Shown here: positions 24,180-32,341 of the stretch, in pieces | Numbering within the stretch: position 1 is the stretch's first letter | How the letters are laid out: each line of letters opens with the position of its first letter | Source of the DNA: Clostridiales bacterium | Lineage (GTDB): Bacteria; Bacillota; Clostridia; Oscillospirales; Oscillospiraceae | NCBI GenBank assembly: GCA_022764045.1 | Contig: JALERU010000043.1 | Span: 1-58,553 of the forward strand | Direction: 5' to 3' | Length of the DNA: 58,553 nucleotides | Position numbers and translations under genes: made by a program | The notes under the pieces: generated by a model | What the model saw: only the letters and a program-made list of their open reading frames with translations | What the model was told of the DNA's origin: nothing | Database searches by the model: none

Positions 24180-25535
24180 TTACTTGGTGCAAGTCTCCAG
24201 AGCGGCTTCCAGGATATCCAGGCCGCAGTTGAGCTGCTCGTCGGTGATGGTGAGGGGGGCCAGGAAGCGGACCACTTGGCCCCAGCGGCCGGCGTTTTCG
24301 ATCATCAGGCCGTGCTTGGCACATTCCTGGACCAGGGCGGTGACCAGCTCGCCGTTGGGCTCCTTGGTGGCGGGGTCCTTGACGAACTCCAGGCCCAGCA
24401 TGGCGCCAAGGCCCCGGACGTTGCCCAGGACGGGGTACTTCTTCTGGATCTCGGCGCAGCGGGCGCGGACCATGTCGCCGATCTGGCGGGAACGGGCGGC
24501 CAGGTCCTCCCGCTCCATGATCTCAATGGTCTTCAGAGCGGCGGCGCAGGCCAGGGGGTTGCCGCAGAAGGTGCCGCCGATGGTGCCGGCGGGGACGGCG
24601 TCCATGATCTCCGCCCGGGCGATGATGGCGCTGATGGGCAGGCCGGCGGCGATGGACTTGGCGGTGGAGAGAATGTCGGGGGCGGCGCCGGCTTCCTTCC
24701 AATATTCAGAGGCGAACATCTTGCCGGTGCGGCAGAAGCCGGACTGGACCTCATCGGCCACCAGCAGGATGCCGTTGTCGTCGCAGATCTTCCGCAGGGC
24801 CTTCACCCAGGGAATGGGAGCGGGGATGAAGCCGCCCTCGCCCTGGAGGGGCTCGACGACGATGGCGGCCACCTGGTCGGCGGGCGTGCCCTCATCGAAG
24901 ACATCACGGATGGACTGGATGTAATACTCGATGGCCGCTTCCTCGGTCATGTCGGCGGGGTTGCGATACAGGTAGGGGAACTTAGCCCGATAGACGCCGG
25001 TGGCCAGGGGGCCCATGTTGGTGGTGTAGGCCTTCTTGGCGGTCATGGCCATGGTGAGCATGGTGCGGCCGTGGAAGGCGCCGGAGAAGGTGATGATGTT
25101 GGGGCGCTTGGTGTAGGCCCGGGCGATCTTTACGGCGTTCTCGTCGGCCTCGGCGCCGGAGTTGGCGAAGAAGACCTTCTTCTTGTCGCCCTGGACGGGG
25201 ACGATCTGGGCCAGCTTTTCGGCCAGGGCCACGTAGCCCTCGTGGGTGACGATGTTGAACATGCCGTGGAAGTATTTGTCGGCCTGGGCCTTGACGGCCT
25301 CCACGATCTCGGGATGGGTGTAGCCGATGTTCAGCACGCCCACGCCGCCGATCCAGTCCAGGAAGCGGTTGCCGTCCACGTCCTCGATCATGGCGCCTTC
25401 ACCCCGGGCGATGGCAACGGGATAGACGCAGCGGATGGCGGAGGGCACGGCCTGGGCGCGGCGGTCGATGAGGGCCTTGGCCTTGGGGCCGGGGAGGGTG
25501 GGGGTGACGATTTCAGGCAGAGATGTACGCAGCAT
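24180..25535 (-). CDS. gabT: 4-Aminobutyrate aminotransferase
   Basis: 451 residues of class-III PLP aminotransferase. ANSGAEADENAVKIAR (phosphate loop), FSGAFHGRT, EPLQGEGGFIP, Asp261 in LLVADEVQSGFCRTG and Schiff-base Lys293 in STAKSIAAGLP are all present, followed by GGTFCGNPLACAAA. It transfers the amino group of GABA to 2-oxoglutarate, giving succinate semialdehyde, the substrate of the dehydrogenase encoded just upstream. GABA rather than ornithine or lysine is inferred from the operon. Confidence 0.9.
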   Translation of the reverse strand: MLRTSLPEIVTPTLPGPKAKALIDRRAQAVPSAIRCVYPVAIARGEGAMIEDVDGNRFLDWIGGVGVLNIGYTHPEIVEAVKAQADKYFHGMFNIVTHEGYVALAEKLAQIVPVQGDKKKVFFANSGAEADENAVKIARAYTKRPNIITFSGAFHGRTMLTMAMTAKKAYTTNMGPLATGVYRAKFPYLYRNPADMTEEAAIEYYIQSIRDVFDEGTPADQVAAIVVEPLQGEGGFIPAPIPWVKALRKICDDNGILLVADEVQSGFCRTGKMFASEYWKEAGAAPDILSTAKSIAAGLPISAIIARAEIMDAVPAGTIGGTFCGNPLACAAALKTIEIMEREDLAARSRQIGDMVRARCAEIQKKYPVLGNVRGLGAMLGLEFVKDPATKEPNGELVTALVQECAKHGLMIENAGRWGQVVRFLAPLTITDEQLNCGLDILEAALETCTK

Positions 25536-25594
25536 GGGAAATCAATCCTTTCTGTATCAAATAGAGTGGAAGGTGATATGTAACAACCGGAGGC

Positions 25595-26707
25595 TCAATA
25601 GAGGGACCGGTAGATGTCGTAGATCTGATCCCGGGAGAGAGGAACGAAGTTGTTTTTCAGCAGGCGCTGCTGGTTTTCCAGCACGGAGTCGGTGAACTCG
25701 TCCAGCTCACGCTCCTGCATGCCGTATTCATGGAGGGCCTTTTTGGGGAGCAGGCAGCTCAGCAGGTCTTCCAGAGCCTCATAGACGGTGTCGGGGGTGC
25801 AGCCCAGGATATTGGCCATGAAGGCATTGAGCTCGGCGATGGCCCCGTCAGAGCGGATGGACAGGTACTTTTTCATGACGCCGGTGAACATGGCGTAGTT
25901 GGACTCCCCGTGAGGGACGTGGTAGACCGCGCCCAGGGGGTAGCTCAGGGCGTGGACGGCGGCGCAGCCGGCGTTGCCGAAGGCGATGCCCGCGTAGTTG
26001 CTGGCCAGGAGGAACTGGTCCAGCAGGGGGATGCGGGCCTCGGGTCCCTTGTCCCGGATGGCCATGTAGCCCTTGAGGATCATCTCGATGGCGGAATAGC
26101 CGAACATCTTGGAGGCGTCGGTGGCCTTGGGGGAGAGGCTGGACTCGATGGCGTGGATGAGGGCGTCGATGGAGCTGGTGGCGAAGAACTTGAAGGGCAG
26201 GCCCTTGAGAAGCTCGGGGATGAGGACCGCGTGGTCGGCGTACATCTTGTCGTCAGCCAGCCCCTTCTTGGTGTTCCGGCTGAGCAGGGCCAGGATGGAG
26301 ATGTTGGTGACCTCGCTGCCGGTGCCGCAGGTGGTGGGGACCAGGATGAGCTCCTTGTCCTTTTCCACGGGCAGCTTCCCGTCGTACAGATCTAACACGG
26401 GGGAGACGTTCTTCAGGGACAGGATTTTAGCTACGTCCACCACGGTACCGCCGCCTACGGCGATGATCCGGGTGACGTCCTTGGGCATATCCTTGTAGAT
26501 GGCCTCTACCATCTCGTCGGTGGGTTCGCCCAGGCCGTATTTTTCCTGAAAGAGCACCGGGCAGGGCAGGTTCAGGGAAGTGAAATAGGGATCATACAGA
26601 AAATCGTTGGTAAAGAGCAGATCCTTGGGCCCAAGCTGGAATTCTTCCGCGAAGGCCTTGCAGGTGTCAAATTGCCAAATGGTCGGCATAATGGAAAACT
26701 GAGACAT
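25595..26707 (-). CDS. 4hbD: 4-Hydroxybutyrate dehydrogenase (Fe-dependent alcohol dehydrogenase family)
   Basis: 370 residues. Iron-ADH fold: GGGTVVDVAKI binds NAD(P), PTTCGTGSEVTNISIL, then metal ligands in DALIHAIESSLS and HALSYPLGAVYHVPHGE. It reduces succinate semialdehyde to 4-hydroxybutyrate. The start at MSQFSIMPTI is chosen because AAGGAGG precedes it; a longer frame overlaps the CoA-transferase. It is 16 nt downstream of the CoA-transferase and upstream of gabT, giving the consecutive steps GABA, semialdehyde, 4-hydroxybutyrate. Confidence 0.9.
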   Translation of the reverse strand: MSQFSIMPTIWQFDTCKAFAEEFQLGPKDLLFTNDFLYDPYFTSLNLPCPVLFQEKYGLGEPTDEMVEAIYKDMPKDVTRIIAVGGGTVVDVAKILSLKNVSPVLDLYDGKLPVEKDKELILVPTTCGTGSEVTNISILALLSRNTKKGLADDKMYADHAVLIPELLKGLPFKFFATSSIDALIHAIESSLSPKATDASKMFGYSAIEMILKGYMAIRDKGPEARIPLLDQFLLASNYAGIAFGNAGCAAVHALSYPLGAVYHVPHGESNYAMFTGVMKKYLSIRSDGAIAELNAFMANILGCTPDTVYEALEDLLSCLLPKKALHEYGMQERELDEFTDSVLENQQRLLKNNFVPLSRDQIYDIYRSLY

Positions 26708-26723
26708 GGGGAGGTCCTCCTTG

Positions 26724-28022
26724 TTAATAATCTCTGGGATAACGGCGGCGGAACTCGTCCCACAGGGCGTCCCGGAAGTCAGGGTGGGCAATGCGGATAA
26801 GCTCCTCAGCCCGCTGGCGGAGGGACTTGCCCCGAAGCTGGGCGATGCCGTACTCGGTGATGACGTAGTTGACGTCGTTGCGGGTGGTGGTGACGGCGGA
26901 GCCGGGGTCCAGGAAGGGGACGATCTTGGAGATCTTGCCCTTGCCGGTGGTGGAGGGCATGGCCATGATGGCCCGGCCGCCCTTGCTCATGTTGGCGCCC
27001 CGGACGAAGTCGATCTGACCGCCCACGCCGGAGATCTGACGCAGGCCGGCGGAGGTGGAAACCACCTGGCCCATGATGTCGATCTGGACGCAGGAATTGA
27101 TGGAGACCAGGTTGTCGTTCTGGGCGATGACGTAGGGGTCGTTGACGTATTGGACGGGGTACATGGCCACGGCGGGGTTGTTGTCTACGTAGTCATAGAG
27201 GCGGCGGGTGCCCATGAGGAAGGTGGCGACGCTCTGGCCCTGGTGGATGGTCTTTTTCTTGTTGGTGATGACCCCGGCCTCAGCCAGCTCCACCACGCCG
27301 TCGGAGAACATTTCGGTGTGGATGCCCAGGTCGTTCTTCTCCTTCAGGAAGAGGAGGACGGCGTCGGGAATGGCGCCGATGCCCAGCTGGAGGGTGTCGC
27401 CGTCGTGGACCAGCTTGGCTACGTTCTGGCCGATGGCCCGCTCCACGTCACTGATCTTGGGGGGCGCCAGCTCGATGACGGGGGTGTCGGTCTCCACAAT
27501 GACGCCGAACTGGGTGACGTGGAGGAAGGCGTCGCCCAGGGTGCGGGGCATGTTTTTGTTCACCTGGGCGATGACCAGGTCGGCCTCCTCGGCGGCGGTC
27601 TTGGTGTAGTCCACGGAGACGCCCAAGCTGCAATAGCCGTGCTCATCGGGAGGGGAAACCTGGATGAGGGCTACGTTGGGGTGGAGGTGATCCCGCAGGA
27701 GGGCGGGGATTTCCGAGAAGTAAACGGGGGTGAAGTCGGCCCGGCCTTCGGCGGCGGCGGCCCGGCTGGTGGCCCCTAAGAAAAAGCTGTTGTGGTGGAA
27801 GTTTTTGTCGTATTCGGGCTTGCAGTACTCCGCCTTGCCCATGGCCACCATGTGGACGATTTCCACCTTTTCATATTGGGCGGCGTTGGCCACCATGGCC
27901 TCCAGCAGGAGGGAGGGCTCGCCAGTGGCGTGGGCCACCACCACGCGGTCGCCGGAGCGAATCCGGCCGACGGCCTGCTGGGGCGTGCAGAGATGTTCTT
28001 GATACCAGGTTCTCCAGTCCAT
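26724..28022 (-). CDS. abfT: 4-Hydroxybutyrate CoA-transferase
   Basis: 432 residues of the acetyl-CoA hydrolase/transferase family: RIRSGDRVVVAHATGEP at the N-terminus, IGAIPDAVLLFL, the HTEMFSDGVVEL segment whose Glu is the CoA-thioester-forming residue in this family, and GVGGQIDFVRGANMSKGG. It activates 4-hydroxybutyrate with CoA from acetyl-CoA or butyryl-CoA. It sits between abfD/nifU-like and the dehydrogenase in the operon, which supports the substrate. A second family member is at 54261-55583. Confidence 0.9.
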   Translation of the reverse strand: MDWRTWYQEHLCTPQQAVGRIRSGDRVVVAHATGEPSLLLEAMVANAAQYEKVEIVHMVAMGKAEYCKPEYDKNFHHNSFFLGATSRAAAAEGRADFTPVYFSEIPALLRDHLHPNVALIQVSPPDEHGYCSLGVSVDYTKTAAEEADLVIAQVNKNMPRTLGDAFLHVTQFGVIVETDTPVIELAPPKISDVERAIGQNVAKLVHDGDTLQLGIGAIPDAVLLFLKEKNDLGIHTEMFSDGVVELAEAGVITNKKKTIHQGQSVATFLMGTRRLYDYVDNNPAVAMYPVQYVNDPYVIAQNDNLVSINSCVQIDIMGQVVSTSAGLRQISGVGGQIDFVRGANMSKGGRAIMAMPSTTGKGKISKIVPFLDPGSAVTTTRNDVNYVITEYGIAQLRGKSLRQRAEELIRIAHPDFRDALWDEFRRRYPRDY

Positions 28023-28044
28023 GGGGATACCTCCTTTTTGGGAT

Positions 28045-28338
28045 TTATGCCTGGGCGCTAGCCCGGGCGCGTGTCATGAGCGCCCGAGCCTGTGCCATCA
28101 GGGAGTCGTCAACGGGGTGGACCAGGATGACCTCTTTCAAATCGGGGATGAGAGGCTTGAGCTGGCCCTCGATCAGGGTTTCGTTGGTCATGGTGGCGGC
28201 GGGACAGCCGGCACACTGGCCCAGCATCCGCAGGCGGAGGATGCCATCCTGGTAACTCACCAGCGCCACGTCGCCGTTGTGGGCGCGCAGGGCGGGGCGG
28301 ACCAGTTCCTCCAATAATTGTTCCAGATTCGAAGTCAT
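28045..28338 (-). CDS. NifU C-terminal-domain Fe-S scaffold protein
   Basis: 97 residues. The NifU-like domain has VRPALRAHNGDVALVSYQDG and the cluster-binding GQCAGCPAA (CxxC), then LIPDLKEVILVHPV. Such proteins assemble or carry [4Fe-4S] clusters. It lies between abfD and abfT; AbfD needs a [4Fe-4S] cluster, so a dedicated carrier for AbfD is a reasonable inference. The start MTSNLEQLL is preferred (AGGAGG 8 nt upstream); the longer frame is only translated repeat B. Confidence 0.85.
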   Translation of the reverse strand: MTSNLEQLLEELVRPALRAHNGDVALVSYQDGILRLRMLGQCAGCPAATMTNETLIEGQLKPLIPDLKEVILVHPVDDSLMAQARALMTRARASAQA

Positions 28339-28373
28339 CGTGTTGTCCTCCTGTCGATTGGGGGTTGGGATTA

Positions 28374-28511
28374 TACGAAAACTCGTTAAAAAACTTTCGT
28401 TTTTTATAGCGCGAAGCGCGTCGAGTTTTGTATGAGACGGGGTGGTGCGAAGCACCGCCAGCACGCGGAGCGTGCGTGTTTCAAATGAAAGAATTTCATT
28501 TGAAATTAGTA
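28374..28511 (-). repeat. Stop-codon-inserted repeat, full copy B (138 bp)
   Basis: On the minus strand it begins TACTAATTTCAAATG immediately after the abfD TAA (28512-28514) and ends TTTCGTA followed by another TAA (28371-28373). It is about 95% identical to copy A over the same 138 bp. It contains a TTTCAAATGAAA hairpin, GGCGGTGCTTCGCACC, and a CGAGTTTT-closed two-hairpin structure. It separates abfD from the rest of its operon. Confidence 0.9.
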
Positions 28512-29963
28512 TTAGCCTTCCTTTACGTGGGCGATGCGCTTGGCCAGCAGCTTCTTGCCGGCGATGTCACCCTGGCGGGCGATCATGACGCGCTGGGCCT
28601 GGGGAGAGCCGGCCCCGTGGAGGGACTCGGTGCGGTAGCCCACAGCGCCGGCGCCCAGGGAGAGGTTTTCGATCAGGCGCAGGATGCGCATGCGGTTCTC
28701 GGCGGTGGTGCCGGTGCCGTTCTTCATGTACTTCTCCACCCAGGGGCCGGTGAACTCGCCCTTCAGGTCGGCGTCGGACAGGCAGGTGCCCACGGCGCCA
28801 CCGGCCAGATCCTCGGCGATGCGGGCCATCTCATAGGGGAAGCGAGTGACGTTCTGCTTGCAGACGTTGGCCAGCAGCAGGTCGATCAGATAGTTGCCGG
28901 AGGCGGTGGGCTTGCCCTCGGCGGAGCAGGCGATGCCGCAGGAGTACATGGTCTCGTTCAGGTGGATCATCTCGATGAGCTTATCCTTGATGTGGCTGGC
29001 CTTGGCCACGCCGTTGTAGTCGGCGGCCACGGCGGCGGCGCCGATGAGGACGTCGCCCACGCCCACCTTACATCCGCCGTAGCTCTGGCGGTGATAGCCG
29101 GCGAAGCGCTCCACCATCATGGTGGCGAACTCGGTCTCGCCGTTGAGGTAGATGTTCTCGTTGGGGATGAACACGTCGTCGAAGACCACCAGCAGCTCCA
29201 CGCCGCCGAACTGGGAGTTGCCTACGTCGATGTCGGTGCCCTCCAGCTTGCGGGTGTCGCAGCTCTGGCGGCCCACGATCATGAACAGGCCCTCGGCGTC
29301 GGCGGGGCAGGAGAAGGAGACGGCGTAGTCCTTGTCATCGGGCCCCATGGCCTGGGTGGGCATCACCAGGACCTGGTGGGAGTTGCACATGCCGGTCTGG
29401 TGGGCCTTGGCGCCCCGGACCACGATGCCGTCGGGACGGCGCTCCACCACGTGCATGAACATGTCGGGGTCCTCCTGCTTGTGGGGGGGCAGGGAGCGGT
29501 CGCCCTTGGGGTCGGTCATGGCGCCGTCGATGGTCCAGTCCTTTTCCTGGGCCTCGGCCACGAACTTGCGGAAGTTCTCGTGATAGGTGGTGCCGTACTT
29601 CTGGTCGATCTCATAGGTGGTGCTGTAGACGGCGTTGATGGCGTCCATGCCCACGCAGCGCTGGAAACATGCGGCGGTGACCTGGCCCAGCAGGCGCTGC
29701 ATCTTAACCTTGTTGATCAGGTCCTGGGTGGACTGATGGATGTGCATGAAACGGTTGATGCGCTCACCGGTCAGGTGAGAGGTGGCGGTCATCACGTCCT
29801 GGTATCTGGGGGCCTGGGCCATGTCGTAGGTCATGCGCACGGAGTTGACGGAGGGGCGGAGGATGGGGTCGTCTACGGGGTTCTCCACTTTCTTGCCGAA
29901 CATGTACACGCGCATGTTCATGGCTCTCAAGCTCTCAATGTATTCGTTGCCAGTCATCATCAT
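28512..29963 (-). CDS. abfD: 4-Hydroxybutyryl-CoA dehydratase / vinylacetyl-CoA isomerase
   Basis: 483 residues, matching the family length. Cluster ligands can be placed: C99 and C103 in AACFQRCVG, and H291 and C298 in HRQSYGGCKVG, as in the Clostridium aminobutyricum enzyme. The flavin region includes AHQTGMCNSHQVLVMP. It dehydrates 4-hydroxybutyryl-CoA to crotonyl-CoA by a radical mechanism using FAD and [4Fe-4S], and is oxygen-sensitive. The first of three consecutive ATGs is used. It is the first gene after the sigma-54 promoter, and repeat B follows its stop directly. Confidence 0.95.
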   Translation of the reverse strand: MMMTGNEYIESLRAMNMRVYMFGKKVENPVDDPILRPSVNSVRMTYDMAQAPRYQDVMTATSHLTGERINRFMHIHQSTQDLINKVKMQRLLGQVTAACFQRCVGMDAINAVYSTTYEIDQKYGTTYHENFRKFVAEAQEKDWTIDGAMTDPKGDRSLPPHKQEDPDMFMHVVERRPDGIVVRGAKAHQTGMCNSHQVLVMPTQAMGPDDKDYAVSFSCPADAEGLFMIVGRQSCDTRKLEGTDIDVGNSQFGGVELLVVFDDVFIPNENIYLNGETEFATMMVERFAGYHRQSYGGCKVGVGDVLIGAAAVAADYNGVAKASHIKDKLIEMIHLNETMYSCGIACSAEGKPTASGNYLIDLLLANVCKQNVTRFPYEMARIAEDLAGGAVGTCLSDADLKGEFTGPWVEKYMKNGTGTTAENRMRILRLIENLSLGAGAVGYRTESLHGAGSPQAQRVMIARQGDIAGKKLLAKRIAHVKEG

Positions 29964-30073
29964 AGTAATTCGTCCTTTCTTCTTTGGGTGGTTTTGTTCC
30001 AGTATGGAGTTTGTAGGTTGTTTGTCAGCGAAGGCGGGGTTGGAGGTTAGGGTTGCCTTCACCCCAATATACA

Positions 30074-30089
30074 AGCAATTATTGTGCCA
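30074..30089 (-). promoter_or_regulatory. Sigma-54 (-24/-12) promoter of the GABA/4-hydroxybutyrate operon
   Basis: Minus strand TGGCACAATAATTGCT: a perfect TGGCAC-N5-TTGCW element about 110 bp upstream of abfD. rpoN and a bacterial enhancer-binding activator are both in this window. Confidence 0.92.
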
Positions 30090-30154
30090 ACTAAGCGGAA
30101 ACCAGAGAAAAATAGAAAAAATTTTTTTATTTTTTTGAAAAAAAGCGAAAAAAT

Positions 30155-30207
30155 AAAAAACTCCCCGGATCACGGCCCTGGGCAGGGGGTGATCCGGGGA
30201 GTTTTTT
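30155..30207 (-). terminator. Bidirectional terminator between activator gene and sigma-54 promoter
   Basis: AAAAAACTCCCCGGATCAC and its exact complement, 19-bp arms, 16-nt loop. It ends the activator transcript before the -24/-12 promoter, isolating the operon. Confidence 0.92.
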
Positions 30208-30249
30208 GTGGGGAGGTGTCGATTTTTGGGGAAAAGAGGACGAATGAAT

Positions 30250-30265
30250 GATTCAAAAATGAAAC
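30250..30265. promoter_or_regulatory. Upstream activator site 1
   Basis: GATTCAAAAATGAAAC contains the dyad TTCA-AAAA-TGAA. About 165 bp upstream of the -24 element, at a typical enhancer distance. Confidence 0.6.
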
Positions 30266-30314
30266 GTGTCACGGAAATGAAACGGATGTGGCCTGGAGAA
30301 TCCGGCGGGAAGGT

Positions 30315-30330
30315 GTTTCAAAAATGAATC
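30315..30330. promoter_or_regulatory. Upstream activator site 2
   Basis: GTTTCAAAAATGAATC carries the same TTCA-AAAA-TGAA dyad, 65 bp from site 1 (about six helical turns), and overlaps the stop codon of the activator gene. Confidence 0.6.
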
Positions 30331-31849
30331 AATCGGGAGGGAGAAGATGCTTGGTCTGATGCTTCTTTTTGTGGCGCAGGAGGGTGGCCGGGCTCATATG
30401 GAGAAGGCGGGCGGCGGAGCGGAGGGAGTCGGCCTGGGAGAGGGCCTGGGCAATGAGGGAGGCCTCAAAGCGGTCCACCTGGGCCTGGAGGCTTTCCCCG
30501 GTGAGGGTCGGGGCCTGGGGGACGCCGGGAGAAGGGGCGGGGTGGGGTTGGTCGCCGCCCTCCATGCCGTAGGTGGGGGAGATGGTTTTGGGGATGTGGA
30601 GGTTGCCGTTGTCCAGGATGGCCAGGTCTTCGGCCTGGATCTCGTCCCCGTCGCTGATGATGAAGGCCCGCTCCATGACGTTGCGCAGCTCCCGGACGTT
30701 GCCCGGCCAGGGGTATTGCAGGAGGACGGCTTCGGCCCCGGCGGTGAGGGATTTTTTGCGCTCGTAGGTCTGGTTGAGCTCGTCGATGACGGAGTTGGCC
30801 AGCTTGGGGATGTCCAGCTTCCGCTCCCGCAGGGGCGGGACCCAGACGGGGAAGACGCTCAGGCGGTAGTAGAGGTCCTCCCGGAAAGTGCCCTCGGCCA
30901 CGCATTTTTGCAGGTCCCGGTTGGTGGCGGCGATGACACGGACGTCGATTTTGATGGGCTTGCTGCCCCCGACCCGGGTGAGCTCCCGTTCCTGGAGGAC
31001 CCGGAGGAGCTTGGTTTGGGTGGCCAGGGAGAGCTCGCCCACCTCGTCGAGAAAGATGGTGCCCTCGTGGGCCACCTCAAAGAGGCCGGCCTTGCCCTCC
31101 CGGTTGGCGCCGGTGAAGGCCCCCCGCTCATAGCCGAAGAGCTCGCTTTCGGCCAGGTTTTCGGGGATGGCGCCGCAGTTGACCCGGATGAAGTTTTTTC
31201 GGGCCCGGGGGGAGCTCTGGTGGATGTAGGAGGCGATGCGCTCTTTGCCGGTGCCGGTCTCCCCCTGGATGAGGACCACCGTGTCCAGCTGGGCGGCCCG
31301 GCCCACGATGCGCAGGAGATTTAAGGTGGAGGGGTCCTCGGCCACCATCTGGGGGGTGTGGAGGAGCTGGTCCCGGATGACGGCGATCTCCTGCTGGTAG
31401 CGGGCGGAGAGGCGGCGCTGGTGGTCCAGGGTCTCTTGGAGGGCGATGATCTCGGTGATGTCACGGACGTTAGAGACCACCAGGCAGACCTGGTTGTTTT
31501 GGTCATAGATGGGGGTGCTGGTGACCAGGACCCGTTTGCCGGTTTTGAAGGTTTGGTCCACGGTGACGGGCTGGTTTTGGGAGAGGGCCTTGAGGGTGGA
31601 GGAGTCGGAGATGATCCCCCGGCGGACCAGCTGATCCATGGGCACCCCCAAAACATCCTGGGCGGTGAGGCCGGAGATGATCTCGTAGGAGTGGTTGCAC
31701 CAGATGGGGCAGGCCTGGTGGTCGGTGATGAAGATGCCGTCGAAGGAGCTCTCCAAAATGGCCAGCATGCGGGCCAGGGCGGAGGGCTGGTCGGGGGCGA
31801 AGGGGATGGGGACGGAATCAAAGTCGAGATAGACGCGGTCTCGTTTCAT
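30329..31849 (-). CDS. Sigma-54-dependent transcriptional activator with PAS domain
   Basis: 506 residues. PAS domain about 27-135 (LESSFDGIFITDHQACPIWC and RDITEII), a short coiled linker, AAA+ domain with Walker A GETGTGKE (196-203), sigma-54-contacting GAFTGA (243-248), Walker B-type GTIFLDEVGEL, and a C-terminal Fis-type HTH (LRSAARLLHMSPATLLRHKK). It hydrolyses ATP to open sigma-54 promoters. The PAS domain is a plausible GABA- or intermediate-sensing module. It stands directly upstream of the operon promoter, with two matching dyads between them. Confidence 0.93.
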   Translation of the reverse strand: MKRDRVYLDFDSVPIPFAPDQPSALARMLAILESSFDGIFITDHQACPIWCNHSYEIISGLTAQDVLGVPMDQLVRRGIISDSSTLKALSQNQPVTVDQTFKTGKRVLVTSTPIYDQNNQVCLVVSNVRDITEIIALQETLDHQRRLSARYQQEIAVIRDQLLHTPQMVAEDPSTLNLLRIVGRAAQLDTVVLIQGETGTGKERIASYIHQSSPRARKNFIRVNCGAIPENLAESELFGYERGAFTGANREGKAGLFEVAHEGTIFLDEVGELSLATQTKLLRVLQERELTRVGGSKPIKIDVRVIAATNRDLQKCVAEGTFREDLYYRLSVFPVWVPPLRERKLDIPKLANSVIDELNQTYERKKSLTAGAEAVLLQYPWPGNVRELRNVMERAFIISDGDEIQAEDLAILDNGNLHIPKTISPTYGMEGGDQPHPAPSPGVPQAPTLTGESLQAQVDRFEASLIAQALSQADSLRSAARLLHMSPATLLRHKKKHQTKHLLPPD

Positions 31850-31924
31850 GGGGGTTCACCTCGGGGAATCAGGTATTGTAGGCAATTAGAATATCAAATG
31901 AACGGGGGAAAAACTGTGGTCAAA

Positions 31925-31940
31925 TTGCACAAAAATGCAA
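31925..31940. promoter_or_regulatory. TTGCA dyad between activator and phage-like cluster
   Basis: TTGCA-caaaaa-TGCAA perfect inverted repeat in the 170-bp divergent region. A possible operator for either side; no clear sigma-A promoter was recognised for the phage-like genes. Confidence 0.3.
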
Positions 31941-32023
31941 AAAAGAGAAAAAAGTTTGGAAAGGGGTGTACGAAAACGTCCCCGTCGAGGGGGTGTTTCA
32001 GGGGAGGGTGAGGAGGGATATGG

Positions 32024-32341
32024 ATGAAACAGAAAAAACTGAGCCGCCAGAGTGTGCTGGCGCAGATGATGGCCCTGGCGGCAGGGGAGGCCAACGACGT
32101 GGTGAAGCTGGCCTATCTGGATGAGGAGAGAAAGGGGGAAATTGATGGGCTGGATTTGCAGTGCCTGACGGAGTTTAAGCGCAGCAGCAGCGGGGCGGTG
32201 GAGGTGAAGCTCACCGACCGGGTGGCGGTGCTGGAAAAGCTGCTGGAGCAGCTGAAGGAGGAGGAGAACCAGGGGCCCGCGGCCTTTTTGGAGTCTTTGG
32301 ACCGGCCTGTAGCTCCGGAGGGGATGTGCTCCCAGCGATGA
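32024..32341 (+). CDS. Terminase small subunit-like protein
   Basis: 105 residues, first gene of the cluster, overlapping the large terminase by four bases (ATGA). RQSVLAQMMALAAGEANDVV is helical and followed by an acidic, coiled-coil-like C-terminal half (VAVLEKLLEQLKEEENQG). Position and size fit a small terminase or its replacement, but the canonical helix-turn-helix is not obvious, so the name rests mostly on context. Confidence 0.55.
   Translation: MKQKKLSRQSVLAQMMALAAGEANDVVKLAYLDEERKGEIDGLDLQCLTEFKRSSSGAVEVKLTDRVAVLEKLLEQLKEEENQGPAAFLESLDRPVAPEGMCSQR

Noticed and set aside
28338..28464. Extra N-terminal codons before the NifU-like start, and matching short frames in copies A (42596) and C (47608)
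   Set aside because: These frames (containing SHTKLDALRAIK-like sequence) are translations of the stop-codon-associated repeats. They share sequence because the DNA repeats, and they lack ribosome sites.
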